A program made the position numbers and the translations under genes. Shown here piece by piece: positions 1-8,268 of a DNA stretch of 64,000 nucleotides (position 1 is the stretch's first letter; each line of letters opens with the position of its first letter). Source of the DNA: Paludisphaera borealis (GTDB lineage: Bacteria > Planctomycetota > Planctomycetia > Isosphaerales > Isosphaeraceae); assembly GCF_001956985.1 (NCBI RefSeq), contig NZ_CP019082.1, positions 4,588,001-4,652,000 of the forward strand. Reading direction: 5' to 3'. Under the pieces are notes generated by a model. The model did not search any database. It saw only the letters and a program-made list of their open reading frames with translations, and was not told the origin of the DNA.

Positions 1-230
1 ATCAGGTTCGTTTCCCGATCCCGCTTCAAGCTGTCGCAGAGGGCGAAACCGTCGTATCCCGGCAGCATGATGTCGAGCAGGATCAACGCGGGCTTATGCT
101 CGGCGACGGCGGCCTTGACCTGCCCACCGGCGTAGAGCTGGATCGGTTCGAAGCCGCGGGACCGAACGAAGCTGGCCAGGATGTCGTTGGTGTCGCGCTC
201 ATCGTCGACGATCAGAACCGTGCGCGGCAT
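1..230 (-). CDS. Response regulator receiver domain (partial, runs off left edge)
   Basis: The N-terminal 76 residues of a CheY-like receiver domain are visible. The acidic pair of the phosphorylation pocket is in VLIVDDERD, and the phospho-acceptor Asp is in LILLDIMLPGYDG. Receivers of this family take phosphate from a sensor histidine kinase, but the output domain is outside the window. An in-frame ATG also lies at 236. The one at 230 is preferred because a weak GAG lies about 8 bases upstream of it. No partner kinase is visible. The domain assignment is secure; the regulated pathway is unknown. Confidence 0.85.
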   Translation of the reverse strand, partial: MPRTVLIVDDERDTNDILASFVRSRGFEPIQLYAGGQVKAAVAEHKPALILLDIMLPGYDGFALCDSLKRDRETNL

Positions 231-236
231 GGGCAT

Positions 237-1022
237 AACTCAACGTGCAAACGGAATATCGACTCTTTCCAACCTCGCCGATGAAATCTCGGCAGGGTGG
301 GAAATATTGTCACGCGCCGCCTCGATCGTGGCAAGGGATTGATCCGACCGAGTCCCTCGCTGAGAACCCGCCGAAGCGGTCGCGCCCGACGTGCGTCGTC
401 TGGGATCGGCGCATCCGGCGGCCCACTCTCTTTCCCTGCATCCAACAAACCCGAACTCTCGCGGCGCCCGGCGCCGTCTCAGGACGGCCTCGGCCTCGGC
501 CCTGCATCATCAGAAGAGATCACGCCGGGCCGGCGCTCCTCTCTCCTTGAGATAGCAAGATCCGCGGCGATTGTGACCCCGCCGCCGAGCGGACGAGCCG
601 CCCTCTTAATCTAAGGGCCCGGGGACCCCACTGTCCAGCCCCCTTGTCCCGGCTCCCCTCCGTCCCCGGACGCCCCCCCTCGCGACGGCCGCCGAACGCC
701 CCCGCTCGCGGCGGGCCGAAGCGACGAATCCGGCCTGAAGGCGAAAAGAGTAATTAAAATTTCTTAATGATAAGTTTTTAGTCTTTGTGGTTGATACAGA
801 AGAACAGGAGTCCTCCTCCTCTCGGGGGCCGTCCCGCCGCCGTCGCCGGCCCGGATCCGGCGTGCCGCCCGCGTGAGAGAGAAGTCGCGCTATGTGAATC
901 ATGAAATGAAAACATTTGGGAAATGAAGATAGGAATTACATGGGCCGGCCTTCGGGGGACGGCAAGTCCTAAAGTATTAGGAGATAGTGTGCCGAAAACC
1001 GGACGAATTACGAGAAAACCGG
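237..1022. other. Gene-poor region with an AT-rich island
   Basis: No convincing coding sequence was found in about 790 bases. ORFs here lack codon bias, recognisable motifs and ribosome sites. Positions 749-800 are strikingly AT-rich for this genome (runs such as TTAAAATTTCTTAATGATAA), and the stretch 896-945 is also A-rich, which is typical of promoter or regulatory DNA. A perfect 6-bp inverted repeat, TCCTAA-AGTA-TTAGGA, lies at 967-982. What it controls cannot be said. The flanking genes point away from it on both sides. Confidence 0.4.
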
Positions 1023-1051
1023 TTGCATGGGTTGGTTCGCGGAATTATAGT
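1023..1051 (+). promoter_or_regulatory. Candidate sigma70-type promoter
   Basis: TTGCAT at 1023-1028 and TATAGT at 1046-1051 are separated by 17 bases. The -10 box matches five of six consensus bases and the -35 box three of six. It would drive the small lipoprotein at 1329 with a leader of roughly 270 bases. This is a pattern match only. Confidence 0.3.
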
Positions 1052-1328
1052 CTGCTCAATTGATTCTAGCAGTCGCGCGCCGAATGCGCCCCCCAATGGA
1101 CCGTGCAATGCGGGGCGGTTGAATCGCAGGTGAGCAGTCGTTCCAGCGCGCGGAGGACGTTGTTCGCTCGAGGCTTGGAAGCCTTGGCCGGGATGGTCCG
1201 CGCGTGCCTCGGGAGGGACCGACGCCGAGAGGATCGCGGCGCGGCGGCGTGCTGTTTTGTTGTAAAGCCTTGCGTTTTGTGATGGATTCGGAACGCGATC
1301 AATAGGTTTGGACATTTCGGAGTTTGTC

Positions 1329-1523
1329 ATGCCTCTTCCAGGTACCGTCCGCGGGTGGTTGGTTTTCGGCGTCGGTCTCGGTCTGGCCGTTCTCCTCAGT
1401 GGATGCGGCGACAGTGAGGGGGGCGGCTCGGGCCGGTTCGTCCCGAACGAGAACAAGATCGAGAAGATCAACGGGATGTCCCCGTCCGAGGCGTACCACA
1501 AGGGCGACGCGCGACGGAAGTGA
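1329..1523 (+). CDS. Small lipoprotein upstream of a DUF1559 gene
   Basis: This is a 64-residue protein. A hydrophobic segment (about residues 9-25) ends in the lipobox LLSGC with Cys26, so it is predicted to be lipid-anchored after signal peptidase II cleavage. The mature part is short and charged: a Gly/Ser stretch, then [20 protein letters not shown] and a basic end. The ATG at 1329 is chosen over an in-frame start at 1308 because it gives a normal signal peptide. It lies 113 bases before a DUF1559 gene. A similar lipoprotein (49014-49280) has the same placement, with a related KIE...AY.K motif. Function is unknown. Confidence 0.7.
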   Translation: MPLPGTVRGWLVFGVGLGLAVLLSGCGDSEGGGSGRFVPNENKIEKINGMSPSEAYHKGDARRK

Positions 1524-1636
1524 CGCCGCGCCTTGAGCTTTCGTTTCAAGTCGACGAGGACGGTCCCACGGGGCTGGTTCTCCTCGCACGTTCCTTCGTC
1601 GTTTTTCAATCCGTATTCGGATCCAGGGGGGGAGTC

Positions 1637-2734
1637 ATGAGTCTTCGAGTTCGACGCGGCTTCACGCTCATCGAATTGCTGGTGGTGATCGCGATCATCG
1701 CCGTCTTGATCGCATTGCTTCTGCCGGCGGTGCAGTCGGCTCGCGAGGCGGCCCGCCGCGCCCAGTGCACGAACAACCTCAAGCAGATCGGCTTGGCGTT
1801 GCACAATTACCACACGTCGTCGAACGTCTTCGCGATGGGCGGCTCGCGGTCGAACCGGGTGTACCAGGCGTCGCCGACGACCTACGACGACTGGACGACC
1901 TGGAGCGCCCACGCCATGATGCTCCCGTACATCGAGCAGGCGCCGCTCTACAACGCGATCAACTTCAACTTCTCGCCCGAGGAGAGCGACGGAACGCCCA
2001 ATGCCGCGCAGGGCACGGTGGTGCTCGCCATCGTCAACGGCTTCCTCTGCCCCTCCGACTCCAACGCCGGCCGTCGCAACACCAACAGCTACCACGGTTC
2101 GTACGGCACGACGACCAACAGCAACGTGTTCTACCCCAACGACAACAACAACGCGGGTTGCAACGGCCTGTTCACGGTCATGCAGAGCTACGGCGTCAAG
2201 GACTGCACCGACGGCTCCTCGAACACCATCGCGTTCGCCGAGGCGCTGACCGGCAACGGCCAGGGCAACGGCCGGATCGGCGGCGGTGGGAACGCGCCCA
2301 GTCTGTATCGCGGCAACGTCGTCATGCCCGCCTCGGGCGAGCCGGCGAACGCCCGCGTCTACAACGGATCGAGCCAGATGGCTGCGGTCATGGCGGGCCT
2401 CCAGGCCTGCGCCACGTCGTTCGTGGCGGGCAACATCGCCGACCACCGCGGCTGGCGGTGGGCTGACGGCACCTCGGGCTTCACGATGTTCAACACGATC
2501 CAGACCCCCAACGACAGCCAGTTCCGCTTCGGCGGCTGCCGGTTCGGCTGCGGCGCAGGCTGCAACATGGACTCTGGATTCAGCTACAGCGCCAGCAGCA
2601 ACCATTCCGGCGGCGTCAACACCTTGCTGGCCGACGGCAGCGTCCGCTTCGTCAAGGACTCCATCAGCCGGCCCATCTGGTGGGGCCTCGGCACCCGCGA
2701 CGGCGGCGAAGTCATCAGCTCCGACAGCTATTGA
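1637..2734 (+). CDS. DUF1559 protein with type IV pilin-like N-terminus
   Basis: The 365-residue product starts with a prepilin-type leader: a short basic stretch, then [20 protein letters not shown] with the Glu at mature position 5. It continues with [20 protein letters not shown], the usual opening of planctomycete DUF1559 proteins. The C-terminus has the H-X9-DG signature (from H in NHSGG to ADGS) and ends [10 protein letters not shown]. These proteins occur in large paralogous sets in planctomycetes and are thought to be processed by prepilin peptidase and exported as pseudopilin-like surface proteins. The ATG at 1637 immediately precedes the leader; a longer reading from 1520 would bury it. 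A second copy is at 49543. Confidence 0.93.
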   Translation: MSLRVRRGFTLIELLVVIAIIAVLIALLLPAVQSAREAARRAQCTNNLKQIGLALHNYHTSSNVFAMGGSRSNRVYQASPTTYDDWTTWSAHAMMLPYIEQAPLYNAINFNFSPEESDGTPNAAQGTVVLAIVNGFLCPSDSNAGRRNTNSYHGSYGTTTNSNVFYPNDNNNAGCNGLFTVMQSYGVKDCTDGSSNTIAFAEALTGNGQGNGRIGGGGNAPSLYRGNVVMPASGEPANARVYNGSSQMAAVMAGLQACATSFVAGNIADHRGWRWADGTSGFTMFNTIQTPNDSQFRFGGCRFGCGAGCNMDSGFSYSASSNHSGGVNTLLADGSVRFVKDSISRPIWWGLGTRDGGEVISSDSY

Positions 2735-2766
2735 TCGGACCGATCGCTCTGTACCCTTCCAAAAGG

Positions 2767-2802
2767 GGCCGGGCCGGAGTTCCAAGCGACTCCGACCCGG
2801 CC
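2767..2802 (+). terminator. Strong hairpin after the DUF1559 gene
   Basis: GGCCGGGCCGGAGT pairs with ACTCCGACCCGGCC across an 8-base loop, with one mismatch in 14. It lies 33 bases after the DUF1559 stop. There is no clear T-tract, so it may end transcription in a Rho-assisted way or protect the mRNA 3' end. Confidence 0.55.
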
Positions 2803-2840
2803 TCGCCGCGCGCCGATGGGCTCGCCGGTCGTTCCGTTGA

Positions 2841-3005
2841 TCCTCTGAAGAGCTGCGCCGCGAGCCCGACCAGTGGTTCTGGGCCCTGGAAGCGATCATC
2901 GAGGAAAACCCCGTCCCGCCCGAAAACATGGGCAAGGTGCGTCGCATGGCCGACGCGTGGATCCGGTGGGGAGAACGAGAAGGCGTCTCGAAGCATGGAG
3001 GCTGA
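2841..3005 (+). pseudogene. Coding-like remnant without a start codon
   Basis: From a TGA at 2838 the frame reads SSEELRREPDQWFWALEAII, then ENPVPPENMGKVRRMADAW, and ends ...EREGVSKHGG at a TGA (3003-3005). The composition, with Trp-rich helical segments and no low-complexity bias, looks like real protein sequence. There is no ATG, GTG or TTG near the beginning, and the upstream frame is closed, so it looks like the 3' remnant of a decayed gene. The family was not recognised. Confidence 0.35.
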
Positions 3006-3098
3006 CTGGAATTTCCCTCGCCTACCCAGGGGCTAGAATCGTGCCGAAGACGATTGGCCGGAACGGCCGGACGAGGGGTGAACCCCAGGCCGTCGCGC

Positions 3099-3143
3099 CC
3101 CCTCATCCGGCCTTCGGCCACCTTCTCCCGCGAGGGGAGAAGG
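3099..3143. repeat. Dispersed palindromic repeat (CCCTCATCCGG...GGAGAAGG type)
   Basis: CCCTCATCCGGCCTTCGGCC is followed by ACCTTCTCCCGCGAGGGGAGAAGG, which folds into two small hairpins. The same words occur in inverted arrangement at 17031-17116. Repeats of this type are widespread in bacterial intergenic DNA. Here it separates the DUF1559 locus from the convergent amine oxidase gene. Confidence 0.6.
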
Positions 3144-3197
3144 TATGCTGGCGACAGCCTATTTTGATTACTGTCTGCAATTCACGCGTGGATCTCG

Positions 3198-5159
3198 CTA
3201 GTGGCAGCAGCTCTTGGCCGGGTCTTTCTTCGCCGACGGCGGGACGTCGAGGGCGGGGTTGGCGGTGAAGAATCCGGCCGGCTTGAGGGTGAAGCCGATA
3301 TAGGCCGTCGGCATCACGGGGTAATCCTCCGGGCGGGGGATGTGGGTGTGGCCGAAGGTGTACCAGAGGACGACGTCGGTCGCCTCGATCGGTCGGTCCT
3401 GGTCGGTCCAGCGGAGCAGGCCGTCGCCGCCTCGGCTCTGGTTCGGGTAGTCGCCCGCCCCGTAGCGCTCGTCGGGGCTGAACGGCGTGACCCAGACGTG
3501 GTGGTCGACGAACCGCGCCCGCTTGCGCCACCAGGCGTTGGGCGAGGCGAGCGGGAACGCGTTGTCGCCGGGCAGCAGCTTGTAGCCGACGGGCTCGCCG
3601 ACGTGGTTCTTGGCTTGCGGATTGACGATCTTCCAGGTCCGCGCGGTCTCCAGTTTCAGATGCCCGCGCGCGGCTTTCTCGGTCGTCAGCGGCGTGGCTT
3701 CGGCGTGGAAGGCGTTCTCGAACGGGTTGCTCTCGTCGATGGCGTCGGCGACGACGTCGACGCGGTGGACGGTGTTCGCGACGCCGTCGAGGTCGAAGTC
3801 GAGCCGCATGTTGAAGAAGTGCTGATGATTGGGCGCGTAGAGCTGCGGAGCGACGAGGCAGCCGTGCTTCGGCGACTCGCCCGGCCGGGCCGCGCCCAGC
3901 GACAGGATGCCCGTCAGCTTGATCTCGAACTGGATCGTCCCGTCCTGATACAGATACCAGAAGAAGCCGTACTCGTAGTTCTCGACCGTCGAGATCGACG
4001 AGACGACCAGACGCCTCGAACGGCGGACTTCGGGCGCGTCGGGGAGGCGCCGGTCGGTGTGCTTCCAGAGGATGCCGTAGTCTTCCTCGTGCATGCAGAC
4101 GGCGTTCTTGATCGTCAGCGGCTCGCCCCGGCTGTCGCACAGGTGGGCGTCGAAGTAGCGGATCAGGCCGAGGCAGTCGCAGCCCAGCTCCAGGCTGTTG
4201 GCGCACATGCCCATGCCGTACTCGCCGACGTCGAAGGCGTTCTTGCGCCTCTGGGTCTCGCCAGGGTCGCCGTACGGGACGACCATCTCCGTGAGCGAGC
4301 CCCGGTAAAGCACCGACCGCTCGCGGCCGTCGTCGTCGTAGCGGAGATGGTTGAGCGTCAGGCCCTCGCGGGCGTTGAACCCGATGACGAACCGCCACTT
4401 CTGCCAGGCGACCTGATACCCCTCGACCTCGAAGCTCGGACCCTCGGGCTGGACGATCTCCAGCGGCCGGATGTCGTCGCGGAACCGCTCCTGGCGGCTC
4501 GCTCCGTAGTTTGATCCGCCCGGGGGAATCGGCCAGCGCCCGTATTCCTCGATGCGGACGACCTCCATCGTGTTGAGGTCGACGATGGGCCTCAGGCCTT
4601 CGATCGGTCGGACGTAGCCGTTGTCGGTCGGGTCGGAGCGGAGGAAGCAGAGCGGCCGGGCCAGGCGTCGGTTGCCGTCCTCCTCCGTGCCGTAGTTCCC
4701 GGCGCTCCAGATGTCGACCATGACCAGGCTCGTGTCGTCGACCCCGGTGTGCGCCTTGAGCGCTTTGCGGAACGCGGGACTGGCCAGGACGGCCTGTTCG
4801 CACTCGACCTGCTCGTCGATCGTCATCGTCGGCTGGACGCCGGGGACGTGCTCCCAGCTCAGGACGACGTCGTCGGCCAGCGAGACCGACGTCTCGTAGC
4901 ACGCGTTGGCGGCGTTGTCGAAGAGGACCGCGAAGGCCTCGCGCGGAGGCGCTAGCCCGCCGTCCCAGCCATGGACCGAATCCTTCGCCGGCTCGCGCAG
5001 CGCGACCGAGACGAACCGCGTCGTCGGCGTGACCTTGCCCGCATCCCGGAGCAGCGTCACCGTTCGACGCACCTCGTCGGCGCTCAGCGGTTCAAGCGGA
5101 TGAACGGAACGCGCCCGGGTCGCGGACGTGGCGCGCGAGATCTGGATCGGTTCGAGCAT
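3198..5159 (-). CDS. Copper-containing primary-amine oxidase
   Basis: The 653-residue enzyme is of the topaquinone type, oxidising primary amines to aldehyde, ammonia and hydrogen peroxide. The cofactor-forming Tyr is Y395 in TVENYEYGFF. The catalytic base is D310 in NAFDVGEYGMG. The copper ligands are the His pair in NHQHFF (about 445 and 447) and a His in YTFGHTHIPRPEDYPVMP. The length is normal for bacterial family members. The ATG at 5159 has GGAGGT seven bases upstream, which rejects a longer reading from 5318. There is no signal peptide, so a cytoplasmic location is inferred. No aldehyde dehydrogenase neighbour is seen; the physiological amine is unknown. Confidence 0.95.
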   Translation of the reverse strand: MLEPIQISRATSATRARSVHPLEPLSADEVRRTVTLLRDAGKVTPTTRFVSVALREPAKDSVHGWDGGLAPPREAFAVLFDNAANACYETSVSLADDVVLSWEHVPGVQPTMTIDEQVECEQAVLASPAFRKALKAHTGVDDTSLVMVDIWSAGNYGTEEDGNRRLARPLCFLRSDPTDNGYVRPIEGLRPIVDLNTMEVVRIEEYGRWPIPPGGSNYGASRQERFRDDIRPLEIVQPEGPSFEVEGYQVAWQKWRFVIGFNAREGLTLNHLRYDDDGRERSVLYRGSLTEMVVPYGDPGETQRRKNAFDVGEYGMGMCANSLELGCDCLGLIRYFDAHLCDSRGEPLTIKNAVCMHEEDYGILWKHTDRRLPDAPEVRRSRRLVVSSISTVENYEYGFFWYLYQDGTIQFEIKLTGILSLGAARPGESPKHGCLVAPQLYAPNHQHFFNMRLDFDLDGVANTVHRVDVVADAIDESNPFENAFHAEATPLTTEKAARGHLKLETARTWKIVNPQAKNHVGEPVGYKLLPGDNAFPLASPNAWWRKRARFVDHHVWVTPFSPDERYGAGDYPNQSRGGDGLLRWTDQDRPIEATDVVLWYTFGHTHIPRPEDYPVMPTAYIGFTLKPAGFFTANPALDVPPSAKKDPAKSCCH

Positions 5160-5550
5160 GGGACCTCCGAGGTGCGCAAAGGATTGTGCAGCGTGCTCCC
5201 GATTCGCGAAGAGGGCGGACACTCCGGGAGAGACGGAGGAGCCGGCATCGTACCAGATGCCCGGAGTCATGGGCGAGCGAATCCCCAGACCTCCCGCAAC
5301 GGCCAGGAACATCTCCAAGACGCTGCCTGGATTGCTCCGGACTTTTCGCGGGGGCCCCGCCGTTGGGCCGGCAATTCTCCCTTAAAGAAGGTCTGGATCC
5401 GAAATTCGTCCGCTCACATCAAAACCTGGCCTAGGTTGGAGTGTGGACGCTATCACGCAAGCCAGCACGACGACTTGCGGCGTGCGATGCACATCGAAGT
5501 GCACAGAAACCTATCATGCGAACATGTGAGACGTGACAAGGAGTCAGGAC

Positions 5551-5781
5551 ATGCGGCGACGACGATTCATGCCGGCGGTGAACGCCCTGGAAGTGCGCGA
5601 GATGCCCTCGGCGGCCGTCATGCGGCTCGTCGCCTCCGACCCGACCGTGCCGCGCCCGCCGACGAACCCGCCGGTCGAGCCCGCGCCACTGCCCGAGCCG
5701 AGCCCTGGGCCGTTCCCGGGATCGAACCCGCCGATCGTGTACCCGCCGGTGCCTCTGGGCGGACCCGTGGGGCCGGCGTAA
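5551..5781 (+). CDS. Small Pro-rich protein with LEPR-like N-terminal motif
   Basis: The 76-residue product starts RRRRFMPAVNALEVREMPSA. This resembles the planctomycete N-terminal leader in which a basic patch is followed by an LExR core and a Pro/Ser. The rest is dominated by Pro, Glu, Gly and Val (PTNPPVEPAPLPEPSPGP and similar) with no folded domain. AAGGAG lies about 8 bases before the ATG at 5551; a GTG at 5533 is less likely. Similar short Pro-rich proteins are common in planctomycetes and have no assigned role. Cell-surface location is an inference from the leader only. Confidence 0.6.
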   Translation: MRRRRFMPAVNALEVREMPSAAVMRLVASDPTVPRPPTNPPVEPAPLPEPSPGPFPGSNPPIVYPPVPLGGPVGPA

Positions 5782-5939
5782 GGGAATCAATGAGCCTGAA
5801 AACGGATACGGACTGTCCCAACGGCGTCATGCTGGTTTGTATCTGTACCCGGATCATCACGGATTGTGGGGGTCTCGGAATAAGTGTCGGGTCGTCCGCG
5901 CGCAAGGATTAGGGAGAAGGGGATTCGGCTCCGATCCTC

Positions 5940-5969
5940 CTGCAACTCAAATGCAAGCCGCGCTATAAT
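5940..5969 (+). promoter_or_regulatory. Candidate promoter of the GNAT gene
   Basis: A perfect TATAAT lies at 5964-5969. A weak -35-like CTGCAA at 5940-5945 is 18 bases upstream. The GNAT start codon is about 105 bases downstream. The perfect -10 is unusual in this GC-rich DNA. Confidence 0.35.
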
Positions 5970-6074
5970 TGGGTGCGGCCCGCGCCGGAGTCGACGCCGT
6001 TCCCCGCGACGAACACGCGCCTCGGGTCATGCGTTCGTGGTTCGTCGGGAAGTTCGCCCGAGGCTCATAAGACC

Positions 6075-6743
6075 ATGCTCGACAATCCCGTCTGGAATGC
6101 TCTTGCGACCCGCCACGCGCATTTCGCCCTGGGAGCCGGGCGGGTGAAGCGTTATCCCGCCGACGTGGCGCCGTTCCTCGCGACCGCTGGCGGCGAGGCC
6201 GTCGACAGCGACGAGTCGGCGGACCTGGCGACGCCCGGCGAGGCGCTTTATTTGATGGAAGTGAATCCGTCGCCGCCTGCCGGCTGGGAGGTCGAACGCC
6301 GCTCCGCGCTGTTGCAGATGGTGCACGAGCGCCGCGTCGAGGCGACGCCGATCGGCGACGATTACTCCGTCCTCGGGCCGGGCGACGTACCGGACATGCT
6401 GGAACTGACGGCGCTGGCGTTCCCCGGATACTTCCGGTCGCGGACCATCGAGATGGGGACCTATTTCGGCGTCCGTCGAGACGGCCGGCTGGTCGCGATG
6501 GCGGGCCAGCGGATGTTCCTGGACGGCTGTCGCGAGGTCAGCGGCGTCTGCACGCATCCCGACCACCGAGGCCGGGGCCACGCGAGTCGGCTCATCACCT
6601 TGGTCGTCGACGAAATCCTCCAAGACGGCCTGACGCCGTTCCTGCACGTGGCCGGCGACAACGCCGGTGCGAGGACCGCGTACGAAAAGCTCGGCTTCGT
6701 CGTGCGCCGCGAGCTGTCGCTGCTTCGCGTCCGTCGATTCTGA
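6075..6743 (+). CDS. GNAT family N-acetyltransferase
   Basis: The 222-residue protein has a C-terminal GNAT fold. The acetyl-CoA pyrophosphate loop is in CTHPDHRGRGHASRLI, followed by the late GNAT motif NAGARTAYEKLGFVVRRELS. Residues 1-100 form an extra N-terminal region, as in FR47-type GNAT proteins that recognise amino-acid or peptide acceptors. The ATG at 6075 is chosen because the upstream in-frame region is Pro/Ser-rich and includes likely promoter DNA. The gene stands alone. Acceptor substrate unknown. Confidence 0.85.
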   Translation: MLDNPVWNALATRHAHFALGAGRVKRYPADVAPFLATAGGEAVDSDESADLATPGEALYLMEVNPSPPAGWEVERRSALLQMVHERRVEATPIGDDYSVLGPGDVPDMLELTALAFPGYFRSRTIEMGTYFGVRRDGRLVAMAGQRMFLDGCREVSGVCTHPDHRGRGHASRLITLVVDEILQDGLTPFLHVAGDNAGARTAYEKLGFVVRRELSLLRVRRF

Positions 6744-6840
6744 ACCGTCCGTGAAAGCGAAGGGGCAAGAGAACGGCCTTATCTCTTCCTCCGCTCGCGG
6801 CGAAGCGCCAACTTGCACGTCAAGCACTTGCACGCCACCA

Positions 6841-7014
6841 TCTAGAGCGGTTTGCGTCTGGGTTGCGCACGTAGGGGCGTCCCTTGTGGGCGCCCGATCG
6901 GCGTCGGCGACTGCGGCGACCCCCGCAATTCGGGCGCCCACAAGGGACGCCCCTACAGTAATGCGGTCTTCCGGATAACCCGGCTGTGCGCAACTCAAAG
7001 GTGAACCGCTCTAG
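6841..7014. repeat. MITE-like element with nested inverted repeats
   Basis: The outer arms are TCTAGAGCGGTTTGCG...GGTTGCGCAC (6841-6870) and GTGCGCAACTC...GAACCGCTCTAG (6985-7013), about 29 bp each and imperfect. Inside lies a nearly perfect 24-bp pair, GTAGGGGCGTCCCTTGTGGG (from 6871) against CCCACAAGGGACGCCCCTAC (to 6955). No coding sequence is present. The size and structure suggest a non-autonomous mobile or REP-type element. It sits directly upstream of the beta-propeller gene and may carry or disrupt its promoter. Confidence 0.7.
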
Positions 7015-7068
7015 GTGAAGTCCGTTAGCCAGTCCGCGCCCCGCCACAACGAAGAGAGAGTTTGCACG

Positions 7069-8016
7069 ATGCACGCACGATCCGCGTTCCACCTTGGGCT
7101 TGTTCTCTCCGTTCTGGGCTGGACCGCGACCGCGGACGCCCAGGGGCCCGCGTCGCGTCGTGTTCTGGGCGCGGATCGAGGGCGCCTGGCGATCATCGAC
7201 GCCAGGGGGGACGTGGAATGGGAGATGCCGCTGAAGTCGCAAGTGCATGATCTGCAATTGCTGCCCAACGGCAACATCCTCACCCACACGGGCGCGGCGA
7301 CCGTCGTCGAGATCAACCCCGCGAAGGAGATCGTCTGGTCCTACACCTCCGCACCCCGGTCCGGCTACAACGGCCCGATCGAAGTCCACGCGGTTCAGCG
7401 ACTCGACGACGGCCTGACGATGATCGCCGAGACCGGCAACCGGCGGATCATCGAAGTGAACCGCGAGGGCAAGATCGTCCACTCCGTCGACCTGAAGGTG
7501 GAAAAACCGGATTCGCACCGAGACACCCGGCTCGTTCGCAAGCTGGCGAACGGCCACTATCTCGTCTGCCAGGAACTCGACGGAGCCGTTCACGAATACG
7601 CCCCCGACGGCGCCATCGTCTGGTCGTACCGGCTCGACCTGGACGGCCGCCCGGCGACCCCCGGCCACGACGGCCACGGAACCGAGGTTTTTGGCGCTCT
7701 GAGACTCGCCAGCGGCAACACCCTGATCGCGACCGGCAACGGCAATCGCGTGATCGAGGTCGACCCCGCCGGCCAAGTCGTCTGGAGCATCGGCCACGAC
7801 GAGCTGCCGGGCATCCACCTGAAGTGGGTCACCTCGCTCGCCGTGCTTCCCAACGGCCACATCGTCTTCGGCAACACCCACGCCGGCCCCAACAACCCCC
7901 AACTGATTGAAGTCACCCGAGATAAAAAGGTCGTCTGGACCCTCAAAGATTTCCACACGTTCGGCAACGACCTCGCCGCGGCGGTCGTTTTGGACGAGGC
8001 TGGCTCGGCGAAGTAA
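7069..8016 (+). CDS. Secreted PQQ-like/arylsulfotransferase-like beta-propeller protein
   Basis: The 315-residue protein has a signal peptide (about residues 1-24, cleavage near ADAQ-GP). Repeated blades of the type LPNGNILTHTG, EVDPAGQVVWS and LPNGHIVFGNTH follow. This pattern of 'NGhil.....r.iEvd..G.ivW' is typical of arylsulfotransferase-like and PQQ-like beta-propellers. No catalytic residues can be assigned with confidence, so a binding or structural role is as likely as catalysis. GAAGAGAGAG lies upstream of the ATG. It is bracketed by two unrelated inverted-repeat elements (6841-7014 and 8018-8234). Confidence 0.8.
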   Translation: MHARSAFHLGLVLSVLGWTATADAQGPASRRVLGADRGRLAIIDARGDVEWEMPLKSQVHDLQLLPNGNILTHTGAATVVEINPAKEIVWSYTSAPRSGYNGPIEVHAVQRLDDGLTMIAETGNRRIIEVNREGKIVHSVDLKVEKPDSHRDTRLVRKLANGHYLVCQELDGAVHEYAPDGAIVWSYRLDLDGRPATPGHDGHGTEVFGALRLASGNTLIATGNGNRVIEVDPAGQVVWSIGHDELPGIHLKWVTSLAVLPNGHIVFGNTHAGPNNPQLIEVTRDKKVVWTLKDFHTFGNDLAAAVVLDEAGSAK

Positions 8017-8017
8017 G

Positions 8018-8234
8018 GGCTTGTCCACGAACAAGGTCCAATTGTTGGGTCGAAGAAATTCACCACGGAGGAGTCGGAGAATACGGAGGGGGAACGACTC
8101 AATGGATTGACCTTCCCGAATCCTTCTCGATTCCTCTCCTCTTCCGCTCCGTATCCTCCGTGTGAATACCTGATTTTCTTCGGCCCCACGTTTCGACTCC
8201 ACACTTCGAGCTGGACGTTGTTCGTGGACAGCTC
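8018..8234. repeat. Long imperfect inverted repeat (MITE-like)
   Basis: TTGTCCACGAACAAGGTCCA (from 8021) is matched in reverse by the sequence ending TTGTTCGTGGACAGCTCC (to 8234). Further in, GTCGAAGAAATTCACCACGG and GAATACGGAGG match TCCGTATCCTCCGTGTGAAT and TTTTCTTCGGCC on the right side. Only short, shadow-type ORFs occur. The element fills the whole gap between the beta-propeller gene and the hydrolase gene. Confidence 0.65.
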
Positions 8235-8268
8235 CATAGGCCGGGTTTCCTTCAGAAGCGGGTGCGAC

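Noticed and set aside
977-3121. A 714-codon minus-strand open frame
   Set aside because: Opposite the lipoprotein and DUF1559 genes; no motifs, no ribosome site.
6841-8234. Composite transposon made of the two elements flanking the beta-propeller gene
   Set aside because: The two elements have unrelated arms, and no transposase is present.
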